DNA from: Heliocybe sulcata
Taxonomy: Eukaryota > Basidiomycota > Agaricomycetes > Gloeophyllales > Gloeophyllaceae
Length of the DNA stretch: 29,711 nt
Assembly (NCBI GenBank): GCA_004369045.1
Contig: ML213552.1
Span: forward strand, 1-29,711
Direction of reading: 5' to 3'
The notes below the pieces were generated by a model. The model worked only from the letters and a program-made list of their open reading frames with translations, searched no databases and had not been told where the DNA came from. A program made the position numbers and the translations under genes. Below, piece after piece: positions 1-11,552 of the stretch; within the stretch, counting starts at the first letter, position 1, and each line of letters begins with the position of its first letter.

Positions 1-339
1 CTAACCCTAACACCGTCTCGATCCATCTATTATACCTTCAGCGCACGAATGTATGCAGTATGCTATCCGACAATCTCAGCTCCGCTATGCATTCGAAACC
101 TGGTTGACACGAGATGTGGACATGCGGCCCAGCCCCAGCTCTGATTCAGGCTCGACTCGAATTTCTGCGACAACGAGGCACTCGACTTGCGGTTATGTCT
201 AATCTCCGAGACATCCCAGCCCTACTCAAAACTCGAGTCGAGGCCGTTCTGGCTCGCACACGCGCACCTCCAACTCTGTTCTGAGCCTATTCTCGTCTCG
301 TGGGTCGCTCGTACTTTTCCAGTCTCGCACCAATCTTGA

Positions 340-3105
340 ATGAAGGCGGACATGTCCTCCAAATCGCCGTTTCTTCCTGCCTCCACCTCGACCGCCCCCA
401 CCTCGCGTCGTGCGACCATCGCTGTGCCTGTCCCTGATCGCCCACCGCGCAGTATCCTTAGGTCCCCGCCGTCCTCTCCATCAGCCAAGCGTTTCTCTTT
501 GCCCCGGGCGCCCGTTCCATCGCCCGCCAACACAGTCGCGAGACCGCGCTACGCAAGCGTTGCAGTCCCCTCGGCGGCGTATATTGAGTTTGGGCCAGCA
601 CTAGAAGACACGACCGAGGGCGATAGGCTCGCGAGGGCGTGCGGCATGCCCGTACCACTGCATTATCCCGACCTCCCTCTGTCCCCTCCTCACGCGAATA
701 TGCACTTTACGTATCCGGACTATCGCGATGACGCTCATGCTCCCTCTGATCGCAATCCTCACCCGCGTCCGCGCCCGCACACAAGGAACTCGGAAAGGAA
801 ACGAGGCATCCCGCTTCCCGCTCCTGATGTGAAGCAGGTCTACGGGACGCTCCATGCGATCTTGCGCGGAATGGGCAAGAACGTGAAGGAGGTACTGGGT
901 CTGCAGGATGTGTTGAGCATGCACGAAGAGGGAGACGAAGGAGATAAAGATGAAGGAGGTACGCTGTTACGTTTGCGTGTGTGTGTCCCTCAAGATCTCA
1001 TTGTTGCGCTCGCTTCGCGTTCCAGACTCTGGACGCTCACGGAATGTCTTTGGCGTCGACCCACGGAGGAGCGTCAAGTACGCTGGGACGCTCGCGATGG
1101 TAGGCGCAGGATACGAGGCGAGGATTCCGATTGTGGTGGAGAGGTGTGTCGAACAACTCGTGAGGACAGGTGCGTTCTTTTCTGTGATTCCGACGAGGAC
1201 CAAACCTCATCCCCCTCGCCCTCGCCTCGTTCCTTTGGTGGCTTTACATCATGTCGCAACCTCAAACATGTATCACTACCCGACTCGCTCCCTCCGCCAA
1301 TGACGATATCAGGCATCTACAAGCCACACCTCTTCCGCGCCCTCCCCTCGCGCGAACGCCACCTCTTCCTCATAAAGCTATTCGACTCCGACGCACCTCT
1401 TCCTCCACAACCCTCCTCCTCTGCCCATCCGCACTCCTCTATACCAAATACCTCGTCACGCAGCAGCTCAGGCTCAACGTACCCGAATCCTAGAAACCGC
1501 CCCGGTCCTTCTAGCCCTTCTTCCAGCGAATCGGAGGCAGCTGACGCGTATGGACATGGATATGGTGCTCGCTTCGACCTTGCCAATGAGAGGACGGAAG
1601 ACGTCTGTGCGCTGTTGATGAGCTACCTGGGCTCTCTCCCGCGCCCGATCGTACCCGGCAAACTGGGGAGGGGGATATGGGAGTGGTGCGTGCTGCCTGG
1701 AGACGAGGATGAGAGGAGGGTGGAAGCGGCGGTTGCCCTGCTCAGGCTGCTCCCCACGCCGACGCTCGGGCTGCTAGTGTACTTGATGGGCTTCTTGACG
1801 ACAATACCCGTCGCACATAGGGAGAATGGTATGGGGGAAGAGGATGTTGCGGGTTTTTTCGGAGCGAGGATGGTTGGCGTTTGTGACGACGGTGCGTGTA
1901 TCAGTTCTCCTTTCTGAGAGGTGCCCGGTTCTGATGGTGGGGTGAGTTTAGAATCGGCTTCGAGGAAGTTGGGATACAACTCGCCGGAGGGGAAGGAAGA
2001 CAAGAGGGAGCGGGAGCGGGAGGAGCGCCGGAGGGCGGAGGTGACACTGCTGTGGGTGATGAGGCACTGGGAGAGAATTGCGACAGCGCTTTATGGAGGG
2101 GGGCGGGAGGGCAGACGAAGTTCGTCGTATGCCACTCGTGGGGAGGGCGGGGAGCGGGGTGTGGAGAGGCGGAGGACGATTGCGGGCGGGGTGTGCGTGG
2201 GTGGTGGGTTGGAGAAGAGGGGGAGGCGGGAGAGGGTGGAGAGGAGGGAGGCGAGTAGGCCGTATGGGTATGGCGCTGTGTCGCCGAAGAGTGGGCATCC
2301 GCGGTTGGCCTCGGAGTCGATTGTGGGACAGCAGGAAGGGAAGGACGTGCCTTGGGCTCCTGCTGCGGAGGCGGACGAGTGGAAGGCGACACCGAGGCCA
2401 GGCGTCAGGGGTAGGAAAGCGGGTTGTCCTGCCCCGCCTGCGTCGGGCTCGGCGGAGGACATGGTGATGCCTAGAGACTTTGCTGGGCAGCGAGACGTGA
2501 CGATTTTGCGAGCATTGGATCCTGCTGCAGATATCCGGGGCATCCCGAGTGCGCGCAGTGGCCTCGGTCTCAGAGTATCTCTGGGTGCGGGGGATGTGCC
2601 GAGTTTGAGAGATTCAGTCTCGTCGGTGGCGAGCAGCGCCCCCCTCACGCCGCCTGGGGATAAAGACCATGGTGAGTTGAATTTTGTTGGGATTTTGTGC
2701 GCGGGGCTGATAGAGTATGATGAGTAGACGTTCTGGGAGTGGGTGACGTGACGACTTGTGGGGATCTGGATACAAGTGAGTCTTTAGTAGCTCCCCGTGA
2801 TGTATTGTGGTTAACACCCGTTGCTAGTTGACGTTCCGCGTCTCCTTGCTGACAAGGATAAGACGATCACTGTCTTGGACGAAGAGCTCGAGGCGGCGCG
2901 GAGCCGCATCCGCGATCTCGAGGAGCGCGTCCATAGAAGGCCTTCTCCGCTGTCCCGGGAGGACGGGATGGAATGGTGCGGTCTGCTGGTGGGCGTGGCG
3001 GACGAGGAGCTGAGGAGACAGCTGGAGCTGGCGGAGAGGGAGAGGGATGAGACCAGGGAGGTGTTGAGCGAGGTGAGGAGGTTGGTTGAGGGACGGGCTG
3101 GGTGA
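340..3105 (+). CDS. RhoGAP-domain protein with C-terminal coiled coil
   Basis: Exons read as 340-958, 1026-1169, 1313-1891, 1952-2671, 2728-2775 and 2828-3105, giving about 795 residues; all joins keep frame. Residues 1-170 are Pro/Ser/Arg-rich and probably disordered. A RhoGAP-like fold follows at about 207-447: F-G-V-D-P-R-R-S-V-K-Y, then I-P-I-V-V-E-R-C, then the D-V-C-A-L-L-M-S-Y-L-G-S-L-P-R-P-I helix, and E-N-G-M-G-E-E-D-V-A-G-F-F-G near the end, matching the family's 'NkMt..nLA.vFgp' block. RhoGAP proteins speed GTP hydrolysis by Rho/Rac/Cdc42 and act on polarity and wall synthesis. The arginine-finger motif G-I-F-R-x-S-G is altered to G-I-Y-K-P-H, so catalysis is uncertain. A Ser/Thr/Asp-rich insert separates the two halves of the domain. 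The last exon (about 703-795) is a Glu/Arg/Leu-rich coiled coil. The start could also be the ATG at 352. The next gene is convergent. Confidence 0.85.
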
Positions 3106-3549
3106 CGGGACGTGGTGGTTGTTGAGAAGTGAGCAGAATGCAAAACATAGTTATTCGCAGTCTTGGATATCGGAAGCATCACTTCAACGCTTTGGAGAAT
3201 CAAATCTGGGATTCTGGCATCTAACTGACTATACACGATCCAGCGATGTTGTCATTGTCATTGAAAGTCAGACACAATGTGGTCGTCCTCCGGTACCTGA
3301 TTGCGACAACAAGCTTTCCGGTCATTGATAAGATGCGTAACCTCCGATGGCTGACGCACCACCAAGCAGTGCGATCGGTGTTCGCACTTGGCTCTCGCTT
3401 CGTACGGTCACGTTTCATGCCCGATGGCAACAGCAGCGAGGGAAGTGAAACTCAATCGTCGGAAGCAGGGGTATAGGTGTCACGCTAACAGAAGTACAGT
3501 GAAGAGGAAGCTACATATTCCCGTCGGTACAGAGACGGGTGACAGGGAT
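3106..3549. other. Intergenic gap between convergent genes
   Basis: This is 444 bp between the stop codons of the RhoGAP gene (+) and the P450 gene (-), so it should hold both 3' UTRs. Only short overlapping frames occur, none of which I recognise. I see no RNA gene or repeat here. Confidence 0.6.
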
Positions 3550-5894
3550 CTAATCTCGAGGGGCAATGCTCACTTGTAAGGGTAATCGCGCCCCCTTGTC
3601 CGATTGCCCTTCCACCATTGGGGCCATCACGAGACACGGTTCCCGTCGGAGCCGCATCGCGTCCTTTGTTAGCGAGAACTGGAAGTCGTCGAGCAGATGG
3701 AAGAGAAAGGTCTGCAGCTCGAGAATGCTAGTGGGCATGAATGAGTAACGGCAGCAACGCCGCAGCTGGGCTCGGGACTTACGCTATGCGCCACCCGAGA
3801 CAGGATCTAAACCCGGCAGAGAAGGTCATTCTGTGCACGATACGTCAACGATGGTACCTGGTGTCATGGAAGAGCGCTGACAAATTCGAGTACAGGCCGG
3901 CACCGCCGCCGTTCTTCTGGAGACCTGGACACGGCTCCCCAAGCCACCGTTCCGGTCTAAACAGATGGGCGTCCGGGCCCCACACATCCTTGTTTCTGAT
4001 GTGCTCGATTATGAGATACTACCGCTGGATATAAAGCGCGAAGAGCGGCGTACCTATGGTAGCCAGCGACCGATATGATCATCTTGGTTCCAGCCGGGAC
4101 CAACACCTCGGATATCTGTTCGCCTTTGGACGTGACGATCGGTTTATGGAGGGGCAGAACATCATCGGTCCGTGGTTGCCGATTCATATGGTATCCGACT
4201 GGGTGCAGTCTCAGGACTTCCTGCACAGACCAGTTTAGCACGAATGGAACCGATCGAGACGGGTTACCGTATCGCACCTTTATAACGCTGTTTAAATAAG
4301 ATAAGTTATCCATCTCCTTCACATACTTATTTTTATCGTCGAGGTCCGGGATCCCCCTTGCTTTCGCGCCTCTAATTTCCTCTCGTAGCCGGTCTTGACA
4401 CCGCTGGTCTCTGGCTAATTCATACAGCACAAACGACAACGTGGCGGCTGTCGTATCATGGCCTGCGAACATGACAGTACTAGAATAGAGATTAATACCA
4501 TGTTCACCGCCGCGAGCTCGACGACATGCGTACCACACTTGAGCCAGCATCTCTTCTCGCGAGAGCTTACTGCCTTCGTTGTGAGACGCGTTTGCATTGA
4601 CTGTCTCTGCGTGAACGGGGGGGGGCAATTACACAAGCACTGAAACGCACCGAGAAGGGTCAGCAAGTCCCGGCCCTTGGCTTTCCCCATGCCGCCTCTC
4701 GTCCTGTCCAAGTCATGGACACCCTTATCCTCCGTGACGAGCGACTTTGCCACGCCATCCACGACTCTCTTCACGCTCCGCAATCTCTCCAGCCCGTTAT
4801 TCGGTACATGGTCGAACAGCCAGCGTACGACGACGGGGGGGAGGAGGTGCATGCATCCTTGAGCGAGTACAGCCGCCGTTGTCGGAAGCGAGAACGCCTC
4901 GGCACTGCGTAGGGTCGGTCACCAGATAACGCTGGATAGATGAGAGACTAACGTCATGTTCTCGTATGCCTTGCCGAGCTCGCTGTCGAGATCATCTAGG
5001 GCGCCTATATCGTAGCCAAAAGCGGCTAGGACACCCCGCAAGGTCGCAAGCACCGAGCATAGGTTAGGCGATGCACAAGGGCGCGCATGGGAGGGTACGA
5101 ACCTTCTCCGATGATATCCAGCGAAGCTCGATGAATCCATTTAGGAAGGTCGATGATGACAGGCTTCCTATCCTGATCAAGCGTGTCTTCCTCATCCCCG
5201 GATATCATCGCTTTCCACTTGCACGCAAGCTGCAGGCGCGCGTAAGCGGGACTGTCCACATGAACGATGTTTACTTACACTCTTTACGGTATCTCTGAAC
5301 AGCGGGATGAGGCTCTTTGCTTCACCCAGTCCAAAGGCAGGGCTCATGACCCTTCTGTGGCGTCTGTGCGTGTCCGCTATCGCGCACTATCTGTTATCGT
5401 CCAACCAGTATACGACAGCGAGACCTACCATCCGCCCAGGCTATACCAGGACCGAGCAAGGTGCGCAGGACCTCCCTGTCTTGAGGTGGTTGTGTATAAT
5501 TCGAGAAATTGGCCTGAAAGATGTGTTGAATCGCCTTTGGATCGCACACCATGAGCCGATCCTCCTACAAGCCGAATCAGTGCGTGTCGCACACGGTCGG
5601 AGCTCGACTCACGCCGAACGGGGCTTTGAACCGCAATACAGCACCGTACCGGTCCTGCCATTCGAAATCCACTTCCCCCACCTGCCCTTGACGTATCTGT
5701 CGATAGTTACCTGGAATGATCGTGAGAAACGGGGACCCCAGAGGGGAATCGCTGCGCGAACCTAGGAGATAGGATTCTGATGTCGGCCCTCTGATGCTGG
5801 CGAGACTCGAGAGCGCGCGACGTCTGTGGCGAAAGTAAAGACCAAGCAGGGCGGCGCAGATTGAGAGGGCGAGGGCTGGATAAGGAAAGTTCAT
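3550..5894 (-). CDS. Cytochrome P450 monooxygenase, complete, 12 exons
   Basis: Exons on the minus strand: 5894-5613, 5564-5429, 5376-5279, 5229-5103, 5025-4953, 4904-4651, 4606-4534, 4479-4278, 4220-4054, 3995-3882, 3830-3783 and 3727-3550, giving 583 residues, near the usual fungal P450 length. Introns are 44-77 bp and all joins keep frame. The protein has an N-terminal membrane anchor (about 5-21) followed by a basic stretch and A-S-I-R-G-P, so it is an ER-bound, haem-thiolate monooxygenase served by a P450 reductase. Visible signatures: H-R-R-V-M-S-P-A-F-G (C-helix region), A-G-H-D-T-T in the I helix (about 350-355), E-V-L-R of the ExxR motif (about 416-419), P-E-R-W, and haem loop F-S-A-G-F-R-S-C-L-G with Cys near 519. 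Nothing appears broken. The H-R-R-x-x-x-P-A-F plus A-G-H-D-T-T pattern fits the CYP4-like clan expanded in basidiomycetes. I cannot name the CYP family or substrate. Confidence 0.93.
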
Positions 5895-8800
5895 GGTGAG
5901 GATAAGAGACGCGGGGGAGGGGACGTAGGATCAGGTTCTTAAAGCCAGGGACCGACCCGCGAAGACCGAGAGTGGTTCGTGAGTGACATCGTGACTGGTT
6001 CATTCCACTGAGACACTCGGAAGAACCACGCCATCGCAGGTGGGCTTCCGATTTGGCTGGGCAGAGCGAGTCGCAATGGCGTGCGTTGGAGGAGTTGATG
6101 ATGGGAGGAGTGCCTGCTCGATCACTGCCATCCCGATTCACAGCGCTTCCAAACGCCGATGTAATTCCCCGAGGCACAGCCTTCACCCCACCTTCGGAAT
6201 ACCACCTGCTTTCCCCCGATAGCCAACGCTCACGCTACCGCTGCTCATCTCGTGCTCTTGTACGTGTTGCTCGACGCTGCCGGATCCACCTGTATGAACA
6301 ATTCCTCTGATTGTCGGCGGAATACTCGGCATTCGGGAGGAGAGCTCCCCCAGGCAGACGTAGCCACGTATTCGCTCCCCGCACCGTTACGAGGCACTTG
6401 TTCCGCATGGGGCGCATCTGGAAATGCTATCTTGCTTATCGTAGATTTGCATTTCCTCTGGTTCGCACTGTCCGATCCCGACCCTGATCGAGATATTGAT
6501 TGTCGAATGCACTCGGCTAGTAATACAAAGGGAGCGTACAACCAAGGGCGAGACATGGCAGGGGCGTCTCCCGGAGAATCACGAAACTTCGATCGCCCGA
6601 GGTCGAGAAGGCACCCTGCCGGAGCCTGATTTCATGGCAGCTATGATAACGGCGCTCAGGCCACACTAGAGTGAAGCCTAACTGTCAGCGAAGACGCTAT
6701 CCCATTGGCGCGAAGATCTGAAGCCCCCGACCTGAACGCACGATGCTCCAAGAATCCGCAGCAAACGACCCTGGATAGAGGCATGTCGGACCCGGCGGAC
6801 GATCCCGCAGTAAACTGAGACAGTGATGAGCAGCCTTTTGTCTCCGGCTACTGGTATAAGCAGGCTCACTCTGTGAACCATTCGCGTGGGACAGCGACAA
6901 GACAATAAGACAGCCGCATGTTACACCATCAGCTGAGCTACTAGAACTCTAACGCCTTCGATGGGATTTATCCAGAGAACCGGGTACTATTGCGCTGCCG
7001 AGTATTCCAAACCCGGCGCCTATGGTCGTATTTCGGGTCTCTTCGTTCTTTCCCAAGTCCCTACGTGCTGCATCCGTATATAAACCACTGGCTATTTTGA
7101 GGCCGCTACTAGGTCGCAGGTCAGTGACGTAGTACTCGTGGATTTGCGAGATTAGGGTTATTCAGTGGGCTCAACTTGCGAATCTAAGCTCTGCCTGCGC
7201 TCTTCCAGGTTCTAATACAGCCACTCTTGACCGGAGGAAGCTCCAAAGAGTGGAGAAACAATACGACCAACCGACCAGAGATATACAGCCCACAGAGATA
7301 CCGCCGCCGTACGAGGCACCATCCGTATGCCACAACTCCAGCTTGGTCGCTGACGCCAACCAGTCGCACATCTCCGCAATCTATAAGTAGCCATCCGGCC
7401 CAGAATTGAAGAAATTCGCGCTGCCTTCGAGGCATGGCGCTTGTGATCGTGAAAGCAGGTATATCCTGCCAACGGTAAACTAAAAGACAGTACGTGCGGT
7501 TCAAGCAGCACACAACACCCGACCGACTGATTCCGCCACTGCGTTCCCGTACTAGGCGCCTCAACTCCAGTTTCCGGGTGTATCCGTGTTATATATCGGT
7601 ACTTTGATGCAGAGGAATATCTATGTCAGGAATCTAAGTAAGTGGCGAAATGTAAGGACAAATCACTTGGACATACTGTATTCCCTGTCCGGCTGGGCTG
7701 GTTTGCCAGACTCAGCATTGCTACTGAGACTCGCAGCTGCAATAGAGAGCCCTAGAAGAAGTGCCTGTCCTGCCACACCCGAGTTCTTTATGACCGCGCC
7801 ATCCAGAGGGAAGAGACACTTCTACGCACCAGCATAGACACGTTTCCATATGGCGGAATATCACTGACGAAGCAGAGCCGCTCACTGTCCGGCAAGTTCG
7901 CTGCCTTCCCCGTCTACAATCCGTGGAATAACAAACGTATGCACGCACCATCCGGCTTAACCCGGCATATGAAGGAAAGCAAGGTCCCCATCCAGCAGCC
8001 CGCACTCACCGGAATAACACGGAAAATCACGTCAGCGGCCTGTACAACACAGACGACCAGGTCCATTCATTCTCCAAAACCGACTGCAGGAGATACGGAG
8101 TAGACACAGCATTCAGGGGTCGACTTGCTCCGAGCGAATCCGTACTTGCTGCAAGAGCCAAGCTTGTCCGATGTCATAGCAAAGCTAAAGAGACAGACAT
8201 GGTCCCCGAGCTCGCCGAGGCTGACGGGAAATCAACCAGTCGGCCGCGTACGGATCTCCCAAGATTGCGATAGAGTCACCACCCAGCGCAGTAGTAACCG
8301 GGCGTACAAACGCGCCCTCGCCAATCCGGTGTTCCTGACGGGATCCGCCAAACGAGGACTGAGCACACAGAACAGGACCGCAGACACGGGCAGAGGATCC
8401 TCGCCAATCCACCGCGGCTTGCACGGGGTAAGAGCTTTTGCAGTCGATCTATCAAATCCAGCAGACTTACGTCTGACGGAGCCATAGGGATCCGCGCAAA
8501 GCCAGGCCGTACAGTGGCTCCGTCATATCCGGAGCACCCAGGCGCGACAATGGCTATTCAATATTCAATATTCAGTCCACGATGTTCCGCGTTTCAAAAG
8601 GCAAAACTGCTTGCTGCTCATCATGCTTGCGTTTGAGTGGCTTAGGCTGATGTAGAAGGTCTCGAGAAAGTGCCGAGTGGAGGGATTGCGCCGCTGGCGC
8701 CGGAGCCGACCAGAGGCAGGTCGCGTAGGATCTGGAGCAATTTATCCAACGCTGGCGCCTGGAACCAAGCAGGTGTAGAGGCGGCGGGGGAGAGCGCAGG

Positions 8801-9337
8801 GTGGGTTACAGACCTCGCATACTCCCGGCTCACACGAGCCACGCACGGTCGAAACGGAGGAATATGGCAAAAGATGAATGTCCGTCCGGACGAGCGTAGT
8901 ATCAGCGTTTGGCGCTACCATACGAAAATTGGAAAACGAGCAACGGCGTACCGGTGGAGAAAAATTCCCATAAGAAAGAGCCTACTTGTGGTCGCCTTAT
9001 ATAAGCTGAATCCTGAATTCATTTCCTAGAGTACACGCCGAAACTCTGGTATGCAGGGCGCCCTCCTCCAAGATGGGGAGAAGTCCTACCGTAGATGTCA
9101 GTGCAAAGAGGCATACCTTGATCAAGGTTCAGCGCACCCAGCTGGAGACGGCGAAGCGCGCCGACCCGCAATCTTTGTCGACCACGCGGTTGTATCTTCG
9201 AAGGATGAGAGAGTATCAGTCTCGCTCGTCGCTGGAGTTCATGTTCGGACGGTGAGAGTCATTTGCTGAAGCCTATGCCGGTGAAGCCCGAGCTACAGCG
9301 ATTATCCACGCGCAATCCGCGATACGGCACCAACCCT

Positions 9338-10330
9338 GTCTTGACTACGGCACCCCGCGAGGAGAGACAAAAATGATCAACAGTCGCCCTGGCATCGGAT
9401 GGACGATGCAAATGCAGAGATCACGGCAACGAACAACAGAGCACACGCAGGACCCGGTACCAGCCGGAGGCTGACTGTCAATCGACGACATCCGTCTGGT
9501 ACCGCACACAGTCGTTCAGCCTGTGTCGCCGTCTAGAGCGGGAGTGAGTAACGGATAGTGGATGTATATTCGGAGCTTACCAGGACGAAATATAGTACGC
9601 GACGTTAGCTCTCGGGACTTCGTGCCTTGGATGACGAGCTTTCGTGAAGCTCGAAGTACAGCAATCATGGACCAAAACACCGCAACAGCTCCGGTCCCGT
9701 GTGACTAATCAGCACCTACGGTGGATCTACCATTGGAGAGACAATAAAATGACCAATGGACAGTGGCACGGGAACGAGGAACCATGACCCCATGTCGGTA
9801 CTCGGTACCAGGCAAAGCAATCGCGACTGTCACCATCTTGGATTGTTGTGCATGGCGCCGCGCAAGATCGTCGGGCCTGTGTTGCCGTCTAGAGCGGGAG
9901 AGTCAGTCATCGAGGACGGTGGATGCATGCCAGAGCGTACCAGGGAGTCAAAATCGCAGGATGAGACAACACTGCGTACAGCATCGACTCCGTCTTGACT
10001 GATCAGCACCTGGCGTGGATCTGCTAATGGAGAGACAACAATGATCCATACTCGCCCTGGCGCCGGGTGCACGATGGAAGTGCAGATGGCATGGAGACGA
10101 GGGATGATGACGCCACGTCGGTACGCGGTACCAACCGAAGGAGGTCGATCAGCAGTCGACATGCTCCGTATGGTACCGCGCACAGACGATGGGCCTGTGT
10201 CAGGTTAATATTCTTGAGCGCCGTCTAGAGCGGGAGAGTGAGTGATCCAAAATGGTGGCAGTATGACCGGAGCGCACCAGGGAGTAGAGATACACGGACG
10301 GGATATGGTGCGTGGGATCAGCTCCAAGAA
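9338..10330. repeat. Decayed tandem repeat, three units of about 340 bp
   Basis: Three diverged units lie head to tail. The clearest anchor is gccgtctagagcgggag, found exactly at 9528-9544, 9884-9900 and 10220-10236 (spacings 356 and 336 bp), each time shortly after a c-c-t-g-t-g-t motif. Other landmarks recur in the same order: g-g-a-g-a-g-a-c-a-a with a-t-g-a-(t/c)-c just after it, a g-g-t-a-c-c block, and g-a-g-c-g-(t/c)-a-c-c-a-g-g-g after the anchor in units 2 and 3 (g-a-g-c-t-t-a-c-c-a-g-g in unit 1). Unit 3 has an extra 18 or so bases before the anchor. The units carry no conserved open frame, so this looks like an old non-coding satellite-type array. Confidence 0.75.
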
Positions 10331-11352
10331 CTTCGGGTCTTGGAATCCGAGAGACACAACAAGTCGATTGCGCAAAGGCCATCTTGAAAGCCCGGACCCA
10401 CAGAGTATTCTGTATAAAAGAAGGAGGGGCGTAGCTCAGCGCTCGATGGCGCCATAGGTATACCGAGGTAATCCTCATGGGGTATACGGTGCTATTGCAA
10501 GGGGAACGTCGATTCTCAACGCTCCCTCACTCTAGCACCGCATATCGCTGGAGGGGGACCAAGCTGGTGGGGCCGGGTTCGTCAACGCAAGAACTCGAAC
10601 GTCAGAAGCCCGTGAGGCGCGAAACGAAGGTTATGAGTAGGAGAGCTGCCACGGATGGCGGAACAAAAGGCGGCTGGTTGAGAGATATCCGGTACCAGTG
10701 TCAAAGTATCACTCTCGATGAAGCCTGACATGAGACCGCATACCGCTCGACAAGCATATACGCTCAAGGGGTCGGGACAGGTCTTTGTCTTTTAGCTTTT
10801 GGGTCATGGTCCGGGAGAGCCCAGAGTCAAGCGATGGTGGGACGTTTCAGATGCATGGGTCGCTAATCGATAGAGTTTGGGTAGTGCATGCCATGATCCA
10901 AACTGGCGCGGGCAGTCAAACGGTGGAGTGTAGGGAGCGTAGTGAAAGCCATTGGCAAGCAGCGAGAAACGGGCTGTATTGTCCACCTTTAGCGTAGTAC
11001 AAAGTCAAGCAAGTAGAGGGTTGGACGCACGTTGTCCGCATGTGCAAGGCAGACCACGTCTGCGGTGTAGATGGATGATTTCTGAGAGATCCAAGACGGC
11101 ATCAATATCCAGAAGTCACCAGATACAGAAGACGCTGGGATCTTCACGATATCTCCTTGATCGCCGGGGAAATGAGTACGGAGAGCTGGCAGCACGACTG
11201 GCTTGAAAGGCAAGTCCAGCTTGAAGTCCAGCTTGAATGGGTCCGATCAAGATCTACTGATTTTGGATAGATGAACGGGGGTGGATGCTGTGCAAGACTG
11301 GGCGAGCAAAAGCACGGACGACGGCCGAGCCTGCAGTCTTCTGACAGTGTAT

Positions 11353-11405
11353 AGAGTCTGTTTGTGTAGAGAGTCTGTTTGTGTAGAGAGTCTGCACAAA
11401 CAGAC
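11353..11405. repeat. Short direct repeats ending in a hairpin
   Basis: The 17-mer agagtctgtttgtgtag occurs at 11353-11369 and 11370-11386, and its first eight bases recur at 11387-11394. Directly after this, cacaaacagac (11395-11405) is the exact reverse complement of gtctgtttgtg at 11373-11383, giving an 11-bp stem with an 11-nt loop. It lies about 150 bp upstream of the importin start codon, in the likely promoter region. Confidence 0.8.
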
Positions 11406-11552
11406 GTCTCGTGCAAAGAGCGAAGGGCAGACCAGGTGGCAAGGCGATAAAGAGGCTCGGCTATTGCCGACCAGCTGATTCTCGCGGCCACTTCCACTTT
11501 TTACGCCCATACTCTTTCCTTCCTCTCGTCCTGTACATATTCAAAACTCGCC

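Larger units (their letters stand above)
5895..11552. other. 5.6-kb gene-poor region
   Basis: No coding region here has a recognisable domain, a believable exon chain or codon use like the flanking genes. Both strands carry only short frames broken by frequent stops. It contains a diverged tandem repeat (about 9.34-10.33 kb), a small hairpin array at 11353-11405 and a short direct repeat near 11213-11235. About 180 bp before the importin ATG the sequence becomes C/T-rich, as expected of that gene's promoter and leader. The P450 promoter should lie just above 5894 on the minus strand; I see no clear TATA box for it. The rest may be decayed transposon or duplicated DNA, but I cannot identify a parent. 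Confidence 0.55.

Noticed and set aside
1-12. CTAACCCTAACA at the window start looks like telomere repeat
   Set aside because: Fewer than two repeats and no array; similar short matches occur elsewhere by chance.
8642-8842. Minus-strand open frame of 66 codons with protein-like composition
   Set aside because: Too short, no domain recognised and no neighbouring exons that extend it.
10428-10500. GGGGCGTAGCTCAG resembles the 5' end and A box of a tRNA
   Set aside because: No matching B box, anticodon stem or acceptor pairing follows.
8900-10570. T-A-Y-R-W-R encoded at both about 8945 and 10540
   Set aside because: Six residues only, with no flanking similarity; could be chance.
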